The position numbers were made by a program, and so were the translations under genes. 64,000 nt of DNA from an uncultured Rhizobiaceae group bacterium (GTDB taxonomy: Bacteria; Pseudomonadota; Alphaproteobacteria; Rhizobiales; Rhizobiaceae), in assembly GCA_947501445.1 (NCBI GenBank), contig CANMVS010000014.1:100946-164945 (forward strand), read 5' to 3'. The notes below the pieces were generated by a model, which did not search any database, had not been told where the DNA came from, and saw only the letters and a program-made list of their open reading frames with translations. Positions 29,187 through 38,070 of the stretch are shown here, piece after piece (position 1 is the first letter of the stretch; each line of letters starts with the position of its first letter).

Positions 29187-30812
29187 ATGCGTTTGATCAT
29201 CAGGACCCTGCTGCTGCTTGTATGGGCTGGTATGCCGGTCGCATCTGCGCAGGCAGAAGAGTTGGCTATCATTGCCCGACCGGGAAACTGGCCGGTGGCG
29301 GATCGTCTGATCCCCTTTCAAAACCGCATCTGGTTCGCGACCGCTGTCAAAGGGGTCGACCATAATTCTGCAGATATCTGGAGCTTTGATCCGGCAAGTG
29401 ATGAATTGCGTTTTGAACACTTTCTGTTCTCTCAGGATGCCGGTCACCCTGCCGTTCATGATAGCCTGCTCTATTGGCCCCATGAGGATATGCGTATCGG
29501 GCTTGGCATGGGCGCTGTCAGCGTCACCAACGGCCGTGACTGGCAAAACCTTTTTCTGCCGTCCAACAGTTACATGATGCACACCCACGCCGTAACCTCC
29601 TGGAATGACCGGTTGGTGGCGGCCATGGCTGGCTGGAACAGTGTGCTTGCAGCATCCTCAGATGGCGGTAAATCCTGGCAGCAACTCATCGATGCGCCGC
29701 CTTCCACCGGCTCGTTTCACCGCTACAACAACGTCGTTTCACTTGATGAACGGTTGTTCGTTCGTCACTGGCAGGATACCGGCACAACGCTAAAAGAATT
29801 TCGCGATGGTGAACTGCATCCGGTCAAAGGATGGCCACGGAACCGTCATTTCAGCCAATTGACGGTATTTCAAAACGCGCTTTATGCGCTTGTCGACAGC
29901 AACGAAAACACCACAGAATTGTGGCGGCTTGACTCAGACGGCGCGCAACAAACAGCGCATGATCCTGCCGCTTTCAATCCTCAATTGCTGACAACCGATG
30001 GTGATGCCCTTTGGGCCGTGACCTATCAGGCTGGCCGCGGTCAATTGTGGTCGAGCACTGGTGGCAATCGGTTTACAGCCCACAGCACTTTTACCGGTGG
30101 CGTCCCCTATAGTGTTGCAGCCCTTGCACCCGGCAAAATCTACGTGGGCGGCGAGGGAGCTGATGGGCGCGCCATTTTGTGGGGACCCGATAGTCCCATG
30201 CCAAAACCCACGGCGATCCTGGTCGACCTGCCAAAACGCGCTGAACACGCCCCCTGGACGGATGAGTTTCGGACAAGGGCGCAAAGGTTACGTGTTCTTC
30301 TGGGCAATGAACAAACCTACGGCGAGCGTAATATTTTGCGGGCCGAACTGGAAGACATTTTACAGCAGAACCCACCGCCGGATTTTTTCACACCGATGCT
30401 CGACGTCGAAGCCCCGAAGCTGACGCTCGGCCTGTTTGGTGGCAGATTGCAGGTTCCGGCACAGGATTTTGCCCGCTGGCACATTTTGGGTGCCATGGGA
30501 CGGAACGGTGAACGCAACATTCCGCTTGAACTACTGGAACCGGATTGGAACCAGCCATCAAATCGTCCACAAAAATGGTTTGATCCACTGCTGATTGCAA
30601 TTGAGGCGATCCACTTGTCCGGCCAAAATGATCGTGCAACGATCGATGCCCTGATCCGGCGCCTCGACAAGCCACAGGAACCGGCGTGGCTGCAATCACA
30701 GGTAACCGGAACACTTGCTGCGGTGACAGGTGCCGGCTTTGCTCAGGACAAAGCCGCCTGGAAAGCCTGGTGGAAAAATTCGAAAGACGAATGGATGCCT
30801 GGTACTTTCTGA
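29187..30812 (+). CDS. Secreted propeller-like protein with C-terminal helical domain, unknown function
   Basis: This protein of about 541 residues begins with a Sec signal peptide (MRLIIRTLLLLVWAGMPVASAQA). The next 330 residues contain repeated strand-rich segments with SSDGGKSWQQL-type BNR/Asp-box motifs and look like a beta-propeller. The last 170 residues are helical, with tryptophan-rich DKAAWKAWWKN near the end, as in HEAT-like domains of bacterial exported proteins. The start at 29187 is chosen because the signal peptide begins there; an upstream ATG at 29136 adds 17 polar residues. No catalytic motif is recognised. The gene follows the GST gene by 72 bases and may share its transcript. 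Confidence 0.75.
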   Translation: MRLIIRTLLLLVWAGMPVASAQAEELAIIARPGNWPVADRLIPFQNRIWFATAVKGVDHNSADIWSFDPASDELRFEHFLFSQDAGHPAVHDSLLYWPHEDMRIGLGMGAVSVTNGRDWQNLFLPSNSYMMHTHAVTSWNDRLVAAMAGWNSVLAASSDGGKSWQQLIDAPPSTGSFHRYNNVVSLDERLFVRHWQDTGTTLKEFRDGELHPVKGWPRNRHFSQLTVFQNALYALVDSNENTTELWRLDSDGAQQTAHDPAAFNPQLLTTDGDALWAVTYQAGRGQLWSSTGGNRFTAHSTFTGGVPYSVAALAPGKIYVGGEGADGRAILWGPDSPMPKPTAILVDLPKRAEHAPWTDEFRTRAQRLRVLLGNEQTYGERNILRAELEDILQQNPPPDFFTPMLDVEAPKLTLGLFGGRLQVPAQDFARWHILGAMGRNGERNIPLELLEPDWNQPSNRPQKWFDPLLIAIEAIHLSGQNDRATIDALIRRLDKPQEPAWLQSQVTGTLAAVTGAGFAQDKAAWKAWWKNSKDEWMPGTF

Positions 30813-30877
30813 CACACTCACGCGCCAGGGTCTGTTGAGGATCAAGATGTGCCGATACCGTTAAAACCTCAATTGCT

Positions 30878-31423
30878 CTAACAAATCCCGGTATCATCCT
30901 CAAACCGTTGATCAATTTCCTCCAGCATATAGGTGTCTTGTGGCAGGAACGCATTGCATTCAACAAAGCTGGGATCGGCATAGATACACCCGGGACCACA
31001 AAGGATAAAGGTAATTTCCGCGTCGACATAATTGACCCAGACGCGCCCACCGGGCGTTGCGATATAGCCGTCAATACCCTCTTCCATATCAGCCAGCAGA
31101 TCATCGAAAGATGGCACTTCGGTATCAGCATCGCGGTCGTAAGATCCATGTGTATGATAGGATGCGATGATCTGGATGTCCCGTTTTGGCGGGTCAGGCA
31201 CGCAACTGTCCGGTCCGCCGCGTTTTGCCCTGGTGGCGACAAAACGACCATCTCCATCCATTCCGAATAAACCACAATACTCCACCTGATGGCTGATGGA
31301 TAATGGCTGCAGTTTTTCAAGGTGGGTGACGGCAAATTGGTCCAATGGGTCGGTGATATCCTGCCGTGTCTGCGCATGTACCGGGGCATTCAGGGCAATT
31401 GCGAGCAACAGGCTGCAGACCAG
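30878..31423 (-). CDS. Secreted DUF4329-family protein, start uncertain
   Basis: This protein of about 182 residues has a hydrophobic signal-like segment (LLLAIALNAPVHAQ). It then carries a DUF4329-type domain: YCGLFGMDGDG, ASYHTHGSYDRDADTEVPSFDDL, and GGRVWVNY. The HTH followed by SFDD resembles the HxH...SxxD metal motif of JAMM/MPN peptidases with a longer spacer. No ATG, GTG or TTG lies between the stop of the upstream ATPase gene (31476) and the signal segment. The listed coordinate is a CTG at 31423 placed only three bases after GGAAGG. A TTG inside the ATPase gene is an alternative. It ends the sugar ABC operon and converges on the propeller-like gene. Confidence 0.68.
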   Translation of the reverse strand: MVCSLLLAIALNAPVHAQTRQDITDPLDQFAVTHLEKLQPLSISHQVEYCGLFGMDGDGRFVATRAKRGGPDSCVPDPPKRDIQIIASYHTHGSYDRDADTEVPSFDDLLADMEEGIDGYIATPGGRVWVNYVDAEITFILCGPGCIYADPSFVECNAFLPQDTYMLEEIDQRFEDDTGIC

Positions 31424-31475
31424 TTGCCTTCCACCCCGGCAAAAGAATTGCCCGACGCCCGTACCTACAGGATTT

Positions 31476-32561
31476 CTATTGCCTGGTCGGCGACTGTCCG
31501 GCGTGCGCAATCGCCTTGCCGTCAGCATCAAACAATCGAACCTGGGCCCTGTCGAAGTGCAATCCAATACTATCCCCGATCTGCGTGTCCGCAGTACCAT
31601 TGAGACGAACGACGACAATACCCCAACCGTCGACATTGGCATAGACAATCGTATCGGACCCCAGCCGTTCCACAACCTCGACCAATCCTGTACAATCGGC
31701 ACGATCACCCTCTGCCAGACGAATATGCTCGGGACGAATGCCAAAATGCACAGCTTGCGCGGGCAGATCATAATCCGGCAACGACACAGGATTATCGCTG
31801 CTGATCACCACGGATCCATCGCGAAACGCACCTTCGAAAAGGTTCATATTGGGTGAACCGATGAAATTTGCGACAAACAGATTGGCGGGCGTCTCATAAA
31901 GTTCAATCGGGGTGCCAACCTGTTCAATATTACCAAGGTTCATGACAACGATGCGGTCAGCAAGTGTCATGGCTTCAACCTGATCATGGGTAACATAGAC
32001 CATCGTGGCGCCAAGCTCGCGGTGCAACCGGGCGATTTCCAGGCGCATGCCAACACGCAGGGAGGCGTCCAGATTGGACAGTGGTTCATCGAAAAGAAAT
32101 GCCTTTGGGTCACGCACGATAGCGCGCCCCATGGCAACACGCTGGCGCTGACCACCGGAAAGTGCCTTCGGCAATCTGTCCAAAAATGTATCGAGGCCCA
32201 GCTTGTCTGCAATGCGTTGGACCCGATCCGTTTTTAAAGCCTTGTCTTCTTTGCGAATTTCAAGGCTGAACCCCATATTTCGCGCGACATCCATATGCGG
32301 ATAAAGCGCATAGGACTGAAAGACCATGGCAATATCGCGATCACGCGGCGCCTTGTCATTGATCCTGTCAGAATCAATATACAAATCGCCCTTTGTGATG
32401 CTTTCCAGACCGGCAATCATGCGCAGCAGAGTTGACTTGCCACACCCAGATGGTCCGACGAGCACAACAAATTCGCCATGTTCAATTGTCAGGCTGAGAT
32501 CAGACATGATTTCGAGGGCAGCGTAGCTCTTGGCTACATTTTGTAATTCTATTTTAGCCAT
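31476..32561 (-). CDS. Sugar ABC transporter ATPase (MalK/UgpC type)
   Basis: This 361-residue ATPase of the CUT1 class has Walker [10 protein letters not shown] near residue 38. The signature is [14 protein letters not shown], and Walker B contains [12 protein letters not shown]. The switch histidine is in [17 protein letters not shown]-terminal TOBE-type regulatory region contains [10 protein letters not shown]. It energises the two permeases encoded just upstream. Its length matches MalK-type proteins with the extra C-terminal domain. Confidence 0.95.
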   Translation of the reverse strand: MAKIELQNVAKSYAALEIMSDLSLTIEHGEFVVLVGPSGCGKSTLLRMIAGLESITKGDLYIDSDRINDKAPRDRDIAMVFQSYALYPHMDVARNMGFSLEIRKEDKALKTDRVQRIADKLGLDTFLDRLPKALSGGQRQRVAMGRAIVRDPKAFLFDEPLSNLDASLRVGMRLEIARLHRELGATMVYVTHDQVEAMTLADRIVVMNLGNIEQVGTPIELYETPANLFVANFIGSPNMNLFEGAFRDGSVVISSDNPVSLPDYDLPAQAVHFGIRPEHIRLAEGDRADCTGLVEVVERLGSDTIVYANVDGWGIVVVRLNGTADTQIGDSIGLHFDRAQVRLFDADGKAIAHAGQSPTRQ

Positions 32562-32582
32562 TTTCTCACTTCAGATATGTCA

Positions 32583-33431
32583 TCAGCCCTTTACGGCACC
32601 GGCCGTGAGGCCCTGCACAAGGAAACGCTGGATAAAGATAAAGAACAGGCAACTTGGTATGAGCGCCAGCACACTGGCAGCCATCATCTGGCCCCAGTCG
32701 ACGGAAAATTTTGATATAAAGTTCAACAGACCAACCGGAAAGGTCATGGAGTCTGTTTTACTGATCAGCATCAGTGCGAAAAACAGTTCAGACCATGCGG
32801 CCGTGAAGACAAACCCCAGTGTTGCGGCCAGACCGGGCAGCGTCAGGGGAAAGATAATCTTGCGCAGCGCCTCAAAGCGGGTGCAGCCATCCATCATCCC
32901 CGCCTCTTCAAGGTCCTTGGGAATTCCGTCAAAAAAGGACTGCATGAGAAATGTCGCGAAGGGAATGTTGAACGCGGTATAGACAATGATCAGACTGGTC
33001 AGCGAATTCAGCAGCCCGAGAGAGGCAACAACCGAGTAGATCGGCGCAATGAGGATCAGCAACGGAAACATCTGCGTCAGCAGCATGATGAAGACCACCA
33101 GCCCCTTGCCGCGAAAATGGAATCTGGACAGGGCATATCCGGCCCCCGCTGCGATCAGCGTGACAATAAATGCGGTACTCAAGGACACGATCATTGAATT
33201 GCCGAAATATTGCAGAAAATCCGTTTTCAACAGAACGGAACCGAAGTTCTCAAAGGTGGTGCGGCTCGGCCACAAAACCACCCCTTCCGTATAGAGCAGT
33301 TCGCCCGGTGTTACAGCGATCTTGACCAGCCAGAAAAGCGGAAACATGGCAAAGGCCAGGTAACAGCCAATGGCAACATATCGCGCTGTTGCTCCAGCGG
33401 TACTGGCTAAGTGGACACGTGTTGTCATCAT
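32583..33431 (-). CDS. Sugar ABC transporter permease (MalG type)
   Basis: This 282-residue inner-membrane permease has six predicted helices. It carries the EAA loop typical of binding-protein-dependent permeases (DLEEAGMMDGCTRFEALRKIIFPLTLPG near residue 195). It abuts the upstream permease gene: that gene's stop is directly followed by this ATG. It pairs with the MalF-type permease to form the channel. Confidence 0.94.
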   Translation of the reverse strand: MMTTRVHLASTAGATARYVAIGCYLAFAMFPLFWLVKIAVTPGELLYTEGVVLWPSRTTFENFGSVLLKTDFLQYFGNSMIVSLSTAFIVTLIAAGAGYALSRFHFRGKGLVVFIMLLTQMFPLLILIAPIYSVVASLGLLNSLTSLIIVYTAFNIPFATFLMQSFFDGIPKDLEEAGMMDGCTRFEALRKIIFPLTLPGLAATLGFVFTAAWSELFFALMLISKTDSMTFPVGLLNFISKFSVDWGQMMAASVLALIPSCLFFIFIQRFLVQGLTAGAVKG

Positions 33432-34376
33432 CTAGACCTTCACCAGTGTACGACGCATATGCAATAAAATGCCCGCATAGATAAACAGCAGCACCAGCAG
33501 CGCGACAGAAATAGCCGCCGCATAGCCAAAATCGAGCTTTCGAAAGGCTGTCGTAAAAATGTAATTGGGCAGAATTTGCGTCGAGTTGGCCGGACCACCG
33601 CCCGTCATGATGAAAACCAGATCGGCAAAATTTGCCACCCATATGGTGCGCAAAAGCACAGTGATTGCAATCATCGGCGCAAGAAATGGCAATGTGATTT
33701 TTGTAAAGCTCTGCCAGGCGGATGCGCCATCCATGGCACCGGCCTCATAAAGCTCATCGGGAATGGACTGCAACGCGGCAAGCAGGGTAACGCCAAAACA
33801 GGGTATGCCGTACCAGACATTGGCAACAATTGGCCCCCACATGGCGTATTGCGGGTCTGCCAGCAGGCTGTCGGGCTGGCTGAACAGGCCAAGGGCAAAC
33901 ATCCAGTGGGATATTGGACCAATGATTGGGTTGAAAAGCCATGCCCAAGTCAGGCCGGTCAGAAACCCGGGTACAGCCCAGGGCAGCAGGATCAAGGCCT
34001 GCACAATGCGCCGTCCAAAAAATGGCCGGTTAAGCAAAAGCGCCAGTCCAAGTCCCAGAGAAAATTGCAGGACGACTGAACAGACAGTCCAAAAGAGCGT
34101 ATTGCGCGCTGCATTCCAGAACCGTCGGTCACCATAGAGTTTTTCAAAATTGGCAAAGCCAATCCACTCAGGACCGCTCGCACTGATCAGCGAGTATTTC
34201 TGGAAAGAAAAAGATATGCCTATTATCAGCGGAATAAACATCACCAGCGCGATGAGAACCAGCGCCGGGCTCAGATAGATATAGGGTTCCAGCAGGCGGC
34301 CAAATCGCGCCTGAAACCGCCCCGGAAGAGTATCCGGGGCGTTGTCGTTCTTTGTTATCACTGGTTCGCTTTCCAC
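33432..34376 (-). CDS. Sugar ABC transporter permease (MalF/UgpA type)
   Basis: This 314-residue permease has an N-terminal cytoplasmic segment, six helices and the EAA loop (DELYEAGAMDGASAWQSFTKITLPFLAP near residue 210). The first 18 bases overlap the end of the binding-protein gene, so translation is coupled. With the adjacent MalG-type permease it forms the membrane channel of a CUT1-class importer. Confidence 0.94.
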   Translation of the reverse strand: MESEPVITKNDNAPDTLPGRFQARFGRLLEPYIYLSPALVLIALVMFIPLIIGISFSFQKYSLISASGPEWIGFANFEKLYGDRRFWNAARNTLFWTVCSVVLQFSLGLGLALLLNRPFFGRRIVQALILLPWAVPGFLTGLTWAWLFNPIIGPISHWMFALGLFSQPDSLLADPQYAMWGPIVANVWYGIPCFGVTLLAALQSIPDELYEAGAMDGASAWQSFTKITLPFLAPMIAITVLLRTIWVANFADLVFIMTGGGPANSTQILPNYIFTTAFRKLDFGYAAAISVALLVLLFIYAGILLHMRRTLVKV

Positions 34377-35629
34377 TTTGCGTATTCAGCAGTCAGAATT
34401 TCAGCCCACTGGTCGGCTAGCTCCTGCGCGGTCAATTGACCCAACAGCGCTTCCTGTGCCGTCTCGATGACCGTGACACCGGCAAATTCGGAAAACCCAG
34501 CCAGATAGGTCGGCATGATGGTTGGCACATAATCCGGGCTGTTCAACTCTTCAAACCAACCTTTGAACTGTTCTGTTGCATAGAACGGATCGCTGTCCGC
34601 ACCCTTGTGTATGGGCAGCACGCCAACGCGTTTGGCAAAGACTGCATTGCTTTGCGGGCTTGAAAGCGACGAAATCAGCGCGAATGCCTCATCCTTGTGC
34701 TCTGATGCCTCAAACATCGACCAACCGGAATAGCCGATTGTTGGAAATGCCTTGCCAGCCGGTCCTTTTGGCATGGGTGCGACTGCAAAATCTTCCGCAG
34801 GCATACGTTCTGCCACCGCGATCAAAGCGTCAGGATCCTGATCAAGGAAGGCACAGGTGCTGGAATAGAAACCTGCAACGATTTCATTGAATCCCCAGGT
34901 GATTGCGTCTTTGGGCGCATAGCCCTTTTGATAGAGATCAAGCATGAACTGAATGCCGGCAACCGAGCCCGGTTCATTCATGCGGCTTTTGCCTTCATCA
35001 GTGAAAAACTGGTTGGTGCCATTCATGGCAGCAGCCATCATGATCCAGCCATTTGTGCCGCCCGGTCCACCGCGCAGGCAATAGCCCGACTTTCCTGGCA
35101 TGGCTGACACTTTCATCGAGGCATCCATGAATTCCTGCATGGTTGCAGGTGGCCCGTCGATACCGGCTTCTTTCAGCAGTTTCTTGTTGTAAAACATGGC
35201 CCGCAGGTAAAATCCGTATGGCACCATGTAGGTCTTGCCATCCACAAGTGTCGCCATATCCAGGGTTTTCTGGGTCAGCGTCTTGGACCCGTCCCAACCG
35301 GACATATAGGAGGCCAGATCAACCAGATGACCCGCCCCGCCATATTGAGCAACCCAGGTATCAGGCATTTCAATGACGTCAGGAATGTCGCCACCGGCAA
35401 CCATGGTTGCCACTTTTTCAAAAGCCTGGCCCCATGGAATGGACGAGACTTCAACCGTAACACCCGGATTTGCCGCTTCAAATGTCGCGATCATCTCCTT
35501 CAGCGTCTCGGTCCGTTCGGGACTTGTTATAACTTCAACCAGCTTAAGCGTTGTATCCGCCATTGCTCCGGTCACGCCCAGTGCAGCGCTCAAAGCCAGT
35601 GCACCGACAGAGGTCATGAATTTATTCAT
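34358..35629 (-). CDS. Sugar ABC transporter substrate-binding protein (family 1)
   Basis: This 423-residue periplasmic binding protein has a Sec signal peptide ending at GAMA-DTTLKL. The following lobe contains TLKEMIATFEAANPGVTVEV and DIPDVIEMPDTWVAQY, typical of MalE/UgpB-like solute-binding family 1. The start has AAGGAG seven bases upstream. It is the first transporter gene of the operon. The ligand is presumably an oligosaccharide or sugar derivative but is not identified; the co-encoded Cys/Met PLP enzyme is an unexpected partner. Confidence 0.94.
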   Translation of the reverse strand: MNKFMTSVGALALSAALGVTGAMADTTLKLVEVITSPERTETLKEMIATFEAANPGVTVEVSSIPWGQAFEKVATMVAGGDIPDVIEMPDTWVAQYGGAGHLVDLASYMSGWDGSKTLTQKTLDMATLVDGKTYMVPYGFYLRAMFYNKKLLKEAGIDGPPATMQEFMDASMKVSAMPGKSGYCLRGGPGGTNGWIMMAAAMNGTNQFFTDEGKSRMNEPGSVAGIQFMLDLYQKGYAPKDAITWGFNEIVAGFYSSTCAFLDQDPDALIAVAERMPAEDFAVAPMPKGPAGKAFPTIGYSGWSMFEASEHKDEAFALISSLSSPQSNAVFAKRVGVLPIHKGADSDPFYATEQFKGWFEELNSPDYVPTIMPTYLAGFSEFAGVTVIETAQEALLGQLTAQELADQWAEILTAEYAKWKANQ

Positions 35630-35662
35630 TGATAGTCTCCTTCCCTGTTATACCGCCACTCC

Positions 35663-36844
35663 TCAGGGGCAGCTTTTGCCAAGGGCCTGATCAATATCGG
35701 CCCAGATTTCATCGACATTCTCGAGGCCCACACTCAGCCTCACGAGATTTTCCGGCACACCAAATTCATTGAGTGAATTGCGTTCCGATTTTTGTTGCTG
35801 ACCGGCACTGGCCGGAAACAATATGGTTTCAAATCCGCCCCAACTGACGCCAAGTCGGGCAATTTCGAGCGCATTGCAAAAACTGCGAATGTCAGCCCGC
35901 TCATTCAATTCGAATGACAGGAGGCCCGAACTGCCGGTGAGCGTGGGTGTGTCGCCCGGTTTTGCAAAGTTGACACGATCAACCAGCCGATGCTGGGCAA
36001 GGCGTTGTGCAATGACAGTGGCCGAAGCGCCATGACGATTAACCCGCAATTCAAGGGTCCGCAGTCCGCGCAGCAACAACCAGGCATCCAGTGGCGCCAG
36101 CTTTGCGCCGAGCAAAGGCACGATTGTATTGATTACCGGCTCCATCATCGCATTGGAGCCGGATACAACGCCTGCAACCGTATCGGAGTGGCCCGAAATA
36201 TATTTGGATGCCGAATGCACCACCAGATCAATGCCGCTGGCAAGCGGCAACTGATTGATCGGGGTCGCCCAGGAATTGTCGATCATTGTCGTCACACCAT
36301 GTGCACGCGCATGGCTGACAACTTTTTCCAGATCGAGCATCTCAAATGTCACGCTGACCGGGCTTTCCAGAACTGCGAGCCTGGCGCCAGCATAAATCTG
36401 CGGATTATCCTCCAGCTCAGCTACCGAGTGGTAGGTGGTCGTAACACCAAATCGCACCAGGACCCGTTCAAGCAGGCGGTAGGTATCAGGATAGATATTG
36501 CGCACGCAGATGATGCGGTCGCCGGCATTGACCACCGACAGGATGGCACCGGCGATGGCGCTGATACCGGATGCGAAACCGGCAGAGCGTTCTGCCCTTT
36601 CCGCCTTGGCAAACAGCCGCTCAAACTCACGTACGGTGGGGTTGTCAACACGGCTGTATAGCGGATGGTCACTTTCTTCGCGGAACCGCGCAACCAACGC
36701 TTCATAGGTGTCAAAGGTGAATAGTGACGCCTGATAGATCGGGGGAACCGGCGATCCCATTTCATTCTTGAAACATTCAGCCATTGCAGTGGCAATGGTG
36801 GTTTCCCGCCCATTGCCTGCTAGAGACGATGCCACTGAGTTCAT
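35663..36844 (-). CDS. Cys/Met-metabolism PLP-dependent enzyme (cystathionine gamma-synthase/lyase family)
   Basis: This 393-residue fold-type I PLP enzyme has the Schiff-base lysine motif HSASKYISGHSD near residue 203. The conserved YSRVDNPTVREFE lies near 65 and SGISAIAGAILS near 95. The loop ESPVSVTFEMLDLEK replaces the usual E(S/T)PxNP motif. Relatives perform gamma-synthase, gamma-lyase or sulfhydrylase reactions, and the substrate cannot be chosen from sequence. Its ATG overlaps the stop of the upstream FadR-type regulator gene, and a sugar-type importer follows 33 bases downstream. This context suggests an imported amino or sulfur compound as the substrate (inference). Confidence 0.9.
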   Translation of the reverse strand: MNSVASSLAGNGRETTIATAMAECFKNEMGSPVPPIYQASLFTFDTYEALVARFREESDHPLYSRVDNPTVREFERLFAKAERAERSAGFASGISAIAGAILSVVNAGDRIICVRNIYPDTYRLLERVLVRFGVTTTYHSVAELEDNPQIYAGARLAVLESPVSVTFEMLDLEKVVSHARAHGVTTMIDNSWATPINQLPLASGIDLVVHSASKYISGHSDTVAGVVSGSNAMMEPVINTIVPLLGAKLAPLDAWLLLRGLRTLELRVNRHGASATVIAQRLAQHRLVDRVNFAKPGDTPTLTGSSGLLSFELNERADIRSFCNALEIARLGVSWGGFETILFPASAGQQQKSERNSLNEFGVPENLVRLSVGLENVDEIWADIDQALGKSCP

Positions 36845-37611
36845 TTTATTGCCTGCCTTACATCCCGCTCGACCATGTCGATGATTATTTCAATAGCCTC
36901 GACCGCCCGGTCGGCATCACCTGCAACCACTGCATCACACAGATCGCCATGCATGGGGAACGACGACATGCCAATGTCCTCCTTGCCAAAGGGGACGGTG
37001 TAGGTGCGGTGAAATGCCACTTCCAGTTCACGAATAAATTGCCCAAACAACGTATTGCCTGATGCGTCATAGATGGCGGCATGAAAATTTGCGTCTGCGT
37101 CACGCCACTGCGCGCCGGTATCAAGGGCCTCCCTGAGTACAATATAACGATCGCGAATCTGCTTACGTTGCGCATCGCTGGCCTCTATTGCGGCAGCCCG
37201 AACAGCGGCAACTTCGAGCGCACGGCGCACCTGAATGGTGCGCAGCAATGCAACCCCTTCGAGCTGAACGGTAAACGGCACATGGATTGTCTTGGATGAT
37301 ATCTGTGCTGACAGGTAGGTCCCCGCCCCCTTGCGACGCCTGATAATTCCGAGGCTCTCCCAGCCTTTCAAAGCCTCGCGTATCGTTGAACGGCTGACCC
37401 GCAAACGTGTCGCCAGAACCGTCTCCGATGGAATGCGGTCGCCGATGGAAAGTTCTGCCTTTTCGATCATACTTGCGAGCGCATCCAGCACTGCCGTATC
37501 GCGGGTCTGGGAGATAATGGGTTCAAGAAAATCGGCGGCGCTGGATTCCACCCTTGCCTGGTCATCCGCGCCGGAGACTGTTTTGTCTGATCCTGAATTC
37601 ATCATTCGCAT
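36841..37611 (-). CDS. FadR-subfamily GntR transcriptional regulator
   Basis: This 256-residue regulator has an N-terminal winged helix (GDRIPSETVLATRLRVSRSTIREALKGWESLGIIRRRKGAGTYL, near residues 55-100). An all-helical FCD ligand-binding domain follows, with conserved metal/ligand residues in DANFHAAIYDASGN and a late histidine region (MHGDLCDAVVAGDADRA). It is the first gene of the operon with the PLP enzyme and sugar ABC importer. Two identical upstream boxes at 37670 and 37700 contain the TTGTCNGACA pattern of FadR-type operators, so autoregulation is likely. Three clustered ATG codons leave the exact start open by a few residues. Confidence 0.93.
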   Translation of the reverse strand: MRMMNSGSDKTVSGADDQARVESSAADFLEPIISQTRDTAVLDALASMIEKAELSIGDRIPSETVLATRLRVSRSTIREALKGWESLGIIRRRKGAGTYLSAQISSKTIHVPFTVQLEGVALLRTIQVRRALEVAAVRAAAIEASDAQRKQIRDRYIVLREALDTGAQWRDADANFHAAIYDASGNTLFGQFIRELEVAFHRTYTVPFGKEDIGMSSFPMHGDLCDAVVAGDADRAVEAIEIIIDMVERDVRQAIK

Positions 37612-37662
37612 CGCCCATTCTCACCGCCGCAACCCAACCCGTGGAAACCAAATTCCTGTAGG

Positions 37663-37684
37663 TTGTCAGTTGTCCGACAGATTT
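37663..37684 (-). promoter_or_regulatory. FadR-type operator, box 1
   Basis: The 22-base unit beginning TTGTCAGTTGTCCGACAG contains the imperfect palindrome TTGTCCGACAG (37670-37680). The same unit recurs exactly 30 bases away at 37693-37714. It lies about 50 bases upstream of the FadR-type regulator gene. Confidence 0.75.
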
Positions 37685-37692
37685 TCCCTAAC

Positions 37693-37714
37693 TTGTCAGT
37701 TGTCCGACAGATTT
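37693..37714 (-). promoter_or_regulatory. FadR-type operator, box 2
   Basis: This is a perfect second copy of box 1, with the palindrome at 37700-37710. The 30-base repeat spacing is close to three helical turns and suggests cooperative binding of two dimers on one DNA face. Confidence 0.75.
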
Positions 37715-38070
37715 GTAAAGCCCCTTTTTTAAAAATTTGTGGATTATCCACCGCGTTTCAGTCTCTGACCGCGTAGCAATGGAAATCCCTCCGGCAAATC
37801 ACATATTCCGCGAAGGTTGCATGATGGTAGTCAGCCAACAGACACTTTGCAACAATGCATCAATGAGAGAGTAGCGAACGAATTCCCATAAAATAAGGCC
37901 TTTCCTGCTTGGAAGGCAGAAATTTGTTCGGTTTACGGCGCAGGAATGTCATATATCCGGCAAGAATATGAAGTGAGCGGTAAAACCACAAATACAATCT
38001 ATAATTGCTGGCCAAACGCCCTGTTCGAGCAATTAAATCTCAAAGGGAATTACAATAAACAGGTGAACAC

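Larger units (their letters stand above)
37612..38070. other. Divergent intergenic region, FadR-type regulator / modular protein
   Basis: This stretch of 459 bases holds the twin operator boxes near the regulator gene. The remaining roughly 350 bases are relatively AT-rich and carry no convincing reading frame. The promoter of the 1000-residue protein should lie here. I see no RNA gene. Confidence 0.5.

Noticed and set aside
30388..31389. 333-codon minus-strand open frame
   Set aside because: It overlaps the DUF4329 gene in another frame and runs antisense through the propeller-like gene. Its translation is low in family-like patterns and rich in Arg, Pro and Cys, typical of a shadow frame.
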